From: TOLSYN sp963849065
GTDB taxonomy: Bacteria; Acidobacteriota; Terriglobia; Terriglobales; Acidobacteriaceae
Length of the DNA stretch: 64,000 bases
Reading direction: 5' to 3'
Assembly: GCA_963849065.1 (NCBI GenBank)
Contig: CAWKFM010000001.1
Coordinates: 699,596-763,595 of the forward strand
This document shows, one piece after another, positions 61,442 to 64,000 of this stretch. The first letter of the stretch is position 1. Every line of letters starts with the position of its first letter. A program made the position numbers and the translations under genes. The notes beneath the pieces were generated by a model. It was given only the letters and a program-made list of their open reading frames with translations, was not told the origin of the DNA and searched no databases.

Positions 61442-62866
61442 ATGAAGGAACTCATTGCCTACCAGCGGAATCTCTTCGCGGTCCTTGAAGAGTTCTTCGA
61501 ACGCGCGACGGGAACGAGCCCGAAGAAGTTCGCTCCCCTGAATCGATTTGCAGAAAAAGTGCGGACGTTGGGCTCGAGAGTGACTGCTGTGCAAAAAGCG
61601 TTCGAGTTGGCAGAACCTGAACTCAACAAGATTTACAAAACTGTAGAGTCGTATCATCATGCGGCGGCTTTGGGTGGGATCAAAGCGATTATGGGCGGTG
61701 GCGCTCACTTCAGGAAGACCCAATTTGCCGCTGCCAAGAGAATGATTCTCTACACAGACACAGTTCTGATACCGGACCCCGTTTTCGCTTTGATCGAAGT
61801 AGCACGGCCAGAGGAAAGATTCCACTCGGTTCGGATTCTAGAGGAGATGTTCTTTATTCTCCGGCTTAAGCCTCTTGTCGATGCGGATCTTGGCATTCCG
61901 CCGGTCGTCGTATTTCCCAGCTTCGACAGGATTCTTCAGCAACATGACCAAACAACCCGGGAAAAACTCACAGAATTCGTGGGGGGTACGCTGGGCATCC
62001 TTCTCAATCTCCCGCTGACTTGTATTGAGGACGCGGTGGCATTTGCGAGCGCACATCCGGAAGAATTCCTGGAAGCTGTGAGTGCCAAGCAACTGCTGGT
62101 TGCACCTGGAGGCCCAATTGGGGAGCCTCTCGACGAAGCCCTACGACGCTACATCAGCGAAATCGGACAATGGCGCACTCCCTCTTACATGTCCGATTTG
62201 AGCCGCCTCTCGGACGCGCAAATAGTCTGCAACGCTTTGCTGGAGAGGCTCGAACCTCAATTTCACTTGATTGACAACTCAATCGCAATGAGGTCACAAC
62301 CACTTCTATCGGTAGACCAGCAGGCCTATTACTTCAGATTAAGTGCAAAGGCTTGTGGTGATTCTCTGGAGAGAGAATCGACGATCTCCGCAGCCACGCG
62401 GGCATCGATCGAAGCCTTAGCAGCTCAACAGTTTGAATGGCTGTCGAATGCAACTGTCGACGCGCTTGTGGAAATGCGGCTCAACAATGAGAACGTACAC
62501 TTCCGGAAGAGTTTAGCCGAATCAACCTCGATTCTGCGCGATGCGGATTTCGAAGATATAGACCGGGTCGCGGCAGAGGTAACTTCGGGTATTGGAGGCC
62601 TCCTGAATGATTACCGCAGCGAAGCAAAGCGGCTCGATGAAAAATACCGGAGCAAATACAGTGGCTTGGCGGGTAGTAGCTGGCTTTCCCTAGGGGCATT
62701 TCTTATACCGCACCTCGCGCCGCTAGTCGCGGCGGTACCGGGCCTCAGCCTAGCGGGAAAGTACGCTAATACAAAGCTGGAGGAGCGGGACGAACGAAAG
62801 AGTTTAGCCAACTCGCTCGTAGGTATTTTGGCAAATGCGCAAGATGATCACGACGAGGCAGAGTAG
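61442..62866 (+). CDS. Unknown 474-residue protein with C-terminal membrane segment
   Basis: Largely helical, acidic-basic mixed protein, with one hydrophobic hairpin near the end (SSWLSLGAFLIPHLAPLVAAVPGLSLAG, about 425-452). No enzyme motif recognised: no P-loop, kinase, nuclease or protease signature. The island context and size are like many defence or effector genes, but this is only context. Lower GC and A-richer codon use than the core genes. Weak ribosome site before the ATG. Confidence 0.65.
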   Translation: MKELIAYQRNLFAVLEEFFERATGTSPKKFAPLNRFAEKVRTLGSRVTAVQKAFELAEPELNKIYKTVESYHHAAALGGIKAIMGGGAHFRKTQFAAAKRMILYTDTVLIPDPVFALIEVARPEERFHSVRILEEMFFILRLKPLVDADLGIPPVVVFPSFDRILQQHDQTTREKLTEFVGGTLGILLNLPLTCIEDAVAFASAHPEEFLEAVSAKQLLVAPGGPIGEPLDEALRRYISEIGQWRTPSYMSDLSRLSDAQIVCNALLERLEPQFHLIDNSIAMRSQPLLSVDQQAYYFRLSAKACGDSLERESTISAATRASIEALAAQQFEWLSNATVDALVEMRLNNENVHFRKSLAESTSILRDADFEDIDRVAAEVTSGIGGLLNDYRSEAKRLDEKYRSKYSGLAGSSWLSLGAFLIPHLAPLVAAVPGLSLAGKYANTKLEERDERKSLANSLVGILANAQDDHDEAE

Positions 62867-63008
62867 TCGCGATTGAAGCTTAGTCCCGCTGTGGATCGCA
62901 ATAGGTCCCCATAAATCGGCATGTGTACGGCGATGGCGGGTTGATGCCCACTATTCGGGTTAGCTGAGCTCGGCGATCCTGGCACCACGGCCTTCTGTTC
63001 CTCACGTG

Positions 63009-63401
63009 TCAGCGCAAACTCGGCTCGATCTCCACCTGATACCCCGTTGCGAGTCGGTTCGTCTCACTGGCCATTCCGATTACGGCCATGAACTCGTGGA
63101 GCATCTCGTCCGTCATGCCCTGCTTTCTGGCAGCGGCTGTGTGGGAGGCGATGCAGTACCCGCAGCCGTTCGAAACGCTGACAGCAATATAGAGCAGCTC
63201 CTTGGTGAGGGGGTCGAGCACCCCCGGCTGCATGATCTGCTTGAGGCTCTCCCATGTGCGCCTAAGCGTGGCAGGGTCGTTCGCAATGGCCTTCCAGAAG
63301 TTGTTTACCGCATCAACCTTGCGGGTCGTCATGATGTCGTCATAGACAGCCCGAACCTCTGGGCTCGCGTCCTCATACTCAATCAGCCGTATCGCAGCCA
63401 T
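63009..63401 (-). CDS. AhpD/carboxymuconolactone decarboxylase-like protein
   Basis: 130 residues. The family motif SNGCGYCIASHTAAARKQG carries the CxxC redox pair and downstream His, in a helical bundle typical of AhpD-like peroxidase partners. May have alkylhydroperoxidase activity. GGAGG ribosome site before the ATG. Confidence 0.9.
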   Translation of the reverse strand: MAAIRLIEYEDASPEVRAVYDDIMTTRKVDAVNNFWKAIANDPATLRRTWESLKQIMQPGVLDPLTKELLYIAVSVSNGCGYCIASHTAAARKQGMTDEMLHEFMAVIGMASETNRLATGYQVEIEPSLR

Positions 63402-63502
63402 TGGTAGCCTCCGGGACGATCATATCCGGAAAAATCCTGATAGCAACTCAGTCATGCGATCTCTTTCCAATCCCCCAATTTCGGAAGAAAGGAATTCACC
63501 GA

Positions 63503-63973
63503 ATGCCGACCTTTGTATGGTTCCTCACTATTGCAGCACTGGTCCTTGCCTGCCTTTTCGTCCGCCATGCTGTTGTCGCTTTCCGTGGTGTTCTGATCGC
63601 GAGCGCGGTTCTTGGCGCATGTGCAGGGGAGAGCTGGGCATTCCACCGGTATGGCTTTTGCCGAATGCCCAACATCATCTATTTGTTCATCCCTGCGGGG
63701 ATGATTCTGGCCTGTGTGCTTGTCTACCTGGCTTTCACGAATCTCCGCGGTTTTCTGCTTCTGGGCTCGATCCTCGCTGCACTCGCAGCCGCCGGCTGGG
63801 TGTTCAGCCGGCTGACGCCGTTTGCTGGCCTTCTCATGATTCTTTGGTTGATCTTGCGAGGCCCCCGCACAAATACCGGAGGGTCCTTGTTCAAGGCTTT
63901 CGTCGTTCATTCCGGTGTCCCGGACATTTCCGTTGGAGAGGCCTACATGGCCTCGGAAGCAGACCTCATCTAA
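63503..63973 (+). CDS. Hypothetical four-helix membrane protein
   Basis: 156 residues with about four hydrophobic segments (FVWFLTIAALVLACLFV, VLIASAVLGAC, YLFIPAGMILACVLVYLAF, LLLGSILAALAAAGWVFS). No family recognised. AAAGGA ribosome site supports the ATG at 63503. Ends 27 bases before the window edge. Confidence 0.6.
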   Translation: MPTFVWFLTIAALVLACLFVRHAVVAFRGVLIASAVLGACAGESWAFHRYGFCRMPNIIYLFIPAGMILACVLVYLAFTNLRGFLLLGSILAALAAAGWVFSRLTPFAGLLMILWLILRGPRTNTGGSLFKAFVVHSGVPDISVGEAYMASEADLI

Positions 63974-64000
63974 ATCAGTCCGAATCCGCTCACCAGTTCC

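Overview
The window looks like a high-GC bacterial chromosome, most likely an Acidobacteriota (Terriglobia-type) genome. That assignment is inference from the gene mix and gene order (cmk after a basic Ala/Pro-rich tail, DUF899/DUF2182 genes, a class III PHA locus, a giant DNRLRE/collagen-like repeat protein); there is no rRNA or marker gene to settle it.

Layout. 1-13 kb is mostly housekeeping: the end of an unknown gene, cmk, a membrane GcvH-like protein without the lipoyl lysine, a chemoreceptor with a rhodanese, nusB, a VOC-ribH fusion, a DUF2182/DUF899/DUF899 operon, an enoyl-CoA hydratase, an 18-bp minisatellite, tRNA-Leu(CAG) and a dynamin-like GTPase. 13.4-23.3 kb is one secreted protein of about 3,289 residues built round five and three-quarter nearly identical 678-bp repeats. 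23.8-26.7 kb holds a two-component pair (NtrC-type regulator plus soluble kinase) and a PilZ protein. 27.1-32.8 kb is a complete biotin operon, bioB-F-(H)-C-D-A, in which every junction is a 4-base start/stop overlap. 32.9-42.0 kb has mtgA, small membrane and zinc-ribbon proteins, a PEBP/Mut7-C/hydrolase operon, a GT-C-like membrane protein, fumC, a CCE_0567-like protein and an orphan ParA.

42.3-51.0 kb is a polyhydroxyalkanoate (PHA) locus: a possible phasin-like protein, an acetoacetyl-CoA-reductase-like SDR, an 880-residue fusion (unknown domain + KAS III + SDR), another SDR, then on the other strand a class III synthase (phaE-phaC) and a phasin. No thiolase is present. My leading hypothesis is that the fusion makes acetoacetyl-CoA from malonyl-CoA by its KAS III domain and passes it to its own reductase domain to supply PhaEC. 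This is the most interesting candidate system in the window.

From about 51.2 kb the character changes. A 50-nt 3' fragment of a tRNA-Cys gene (an attachment-site scar) is followed by accessory DNA: hipBA with a perfect 10-bp inverted-repeat operator, a CxxC protein, a large serine recombinase coupled to two different ParB/RepB-like proteins, a strikingly A-poor 0.5-kb sequence present twice exactly 1,000 bp apart, iteron-like repeats, a small gene whose start codon appears to be ACG, a NADAR-family protein, and several unknown genes. The orientation of the tRNA scar predicts that the island runs rightward out of the window to an intact tRNA-Cys.
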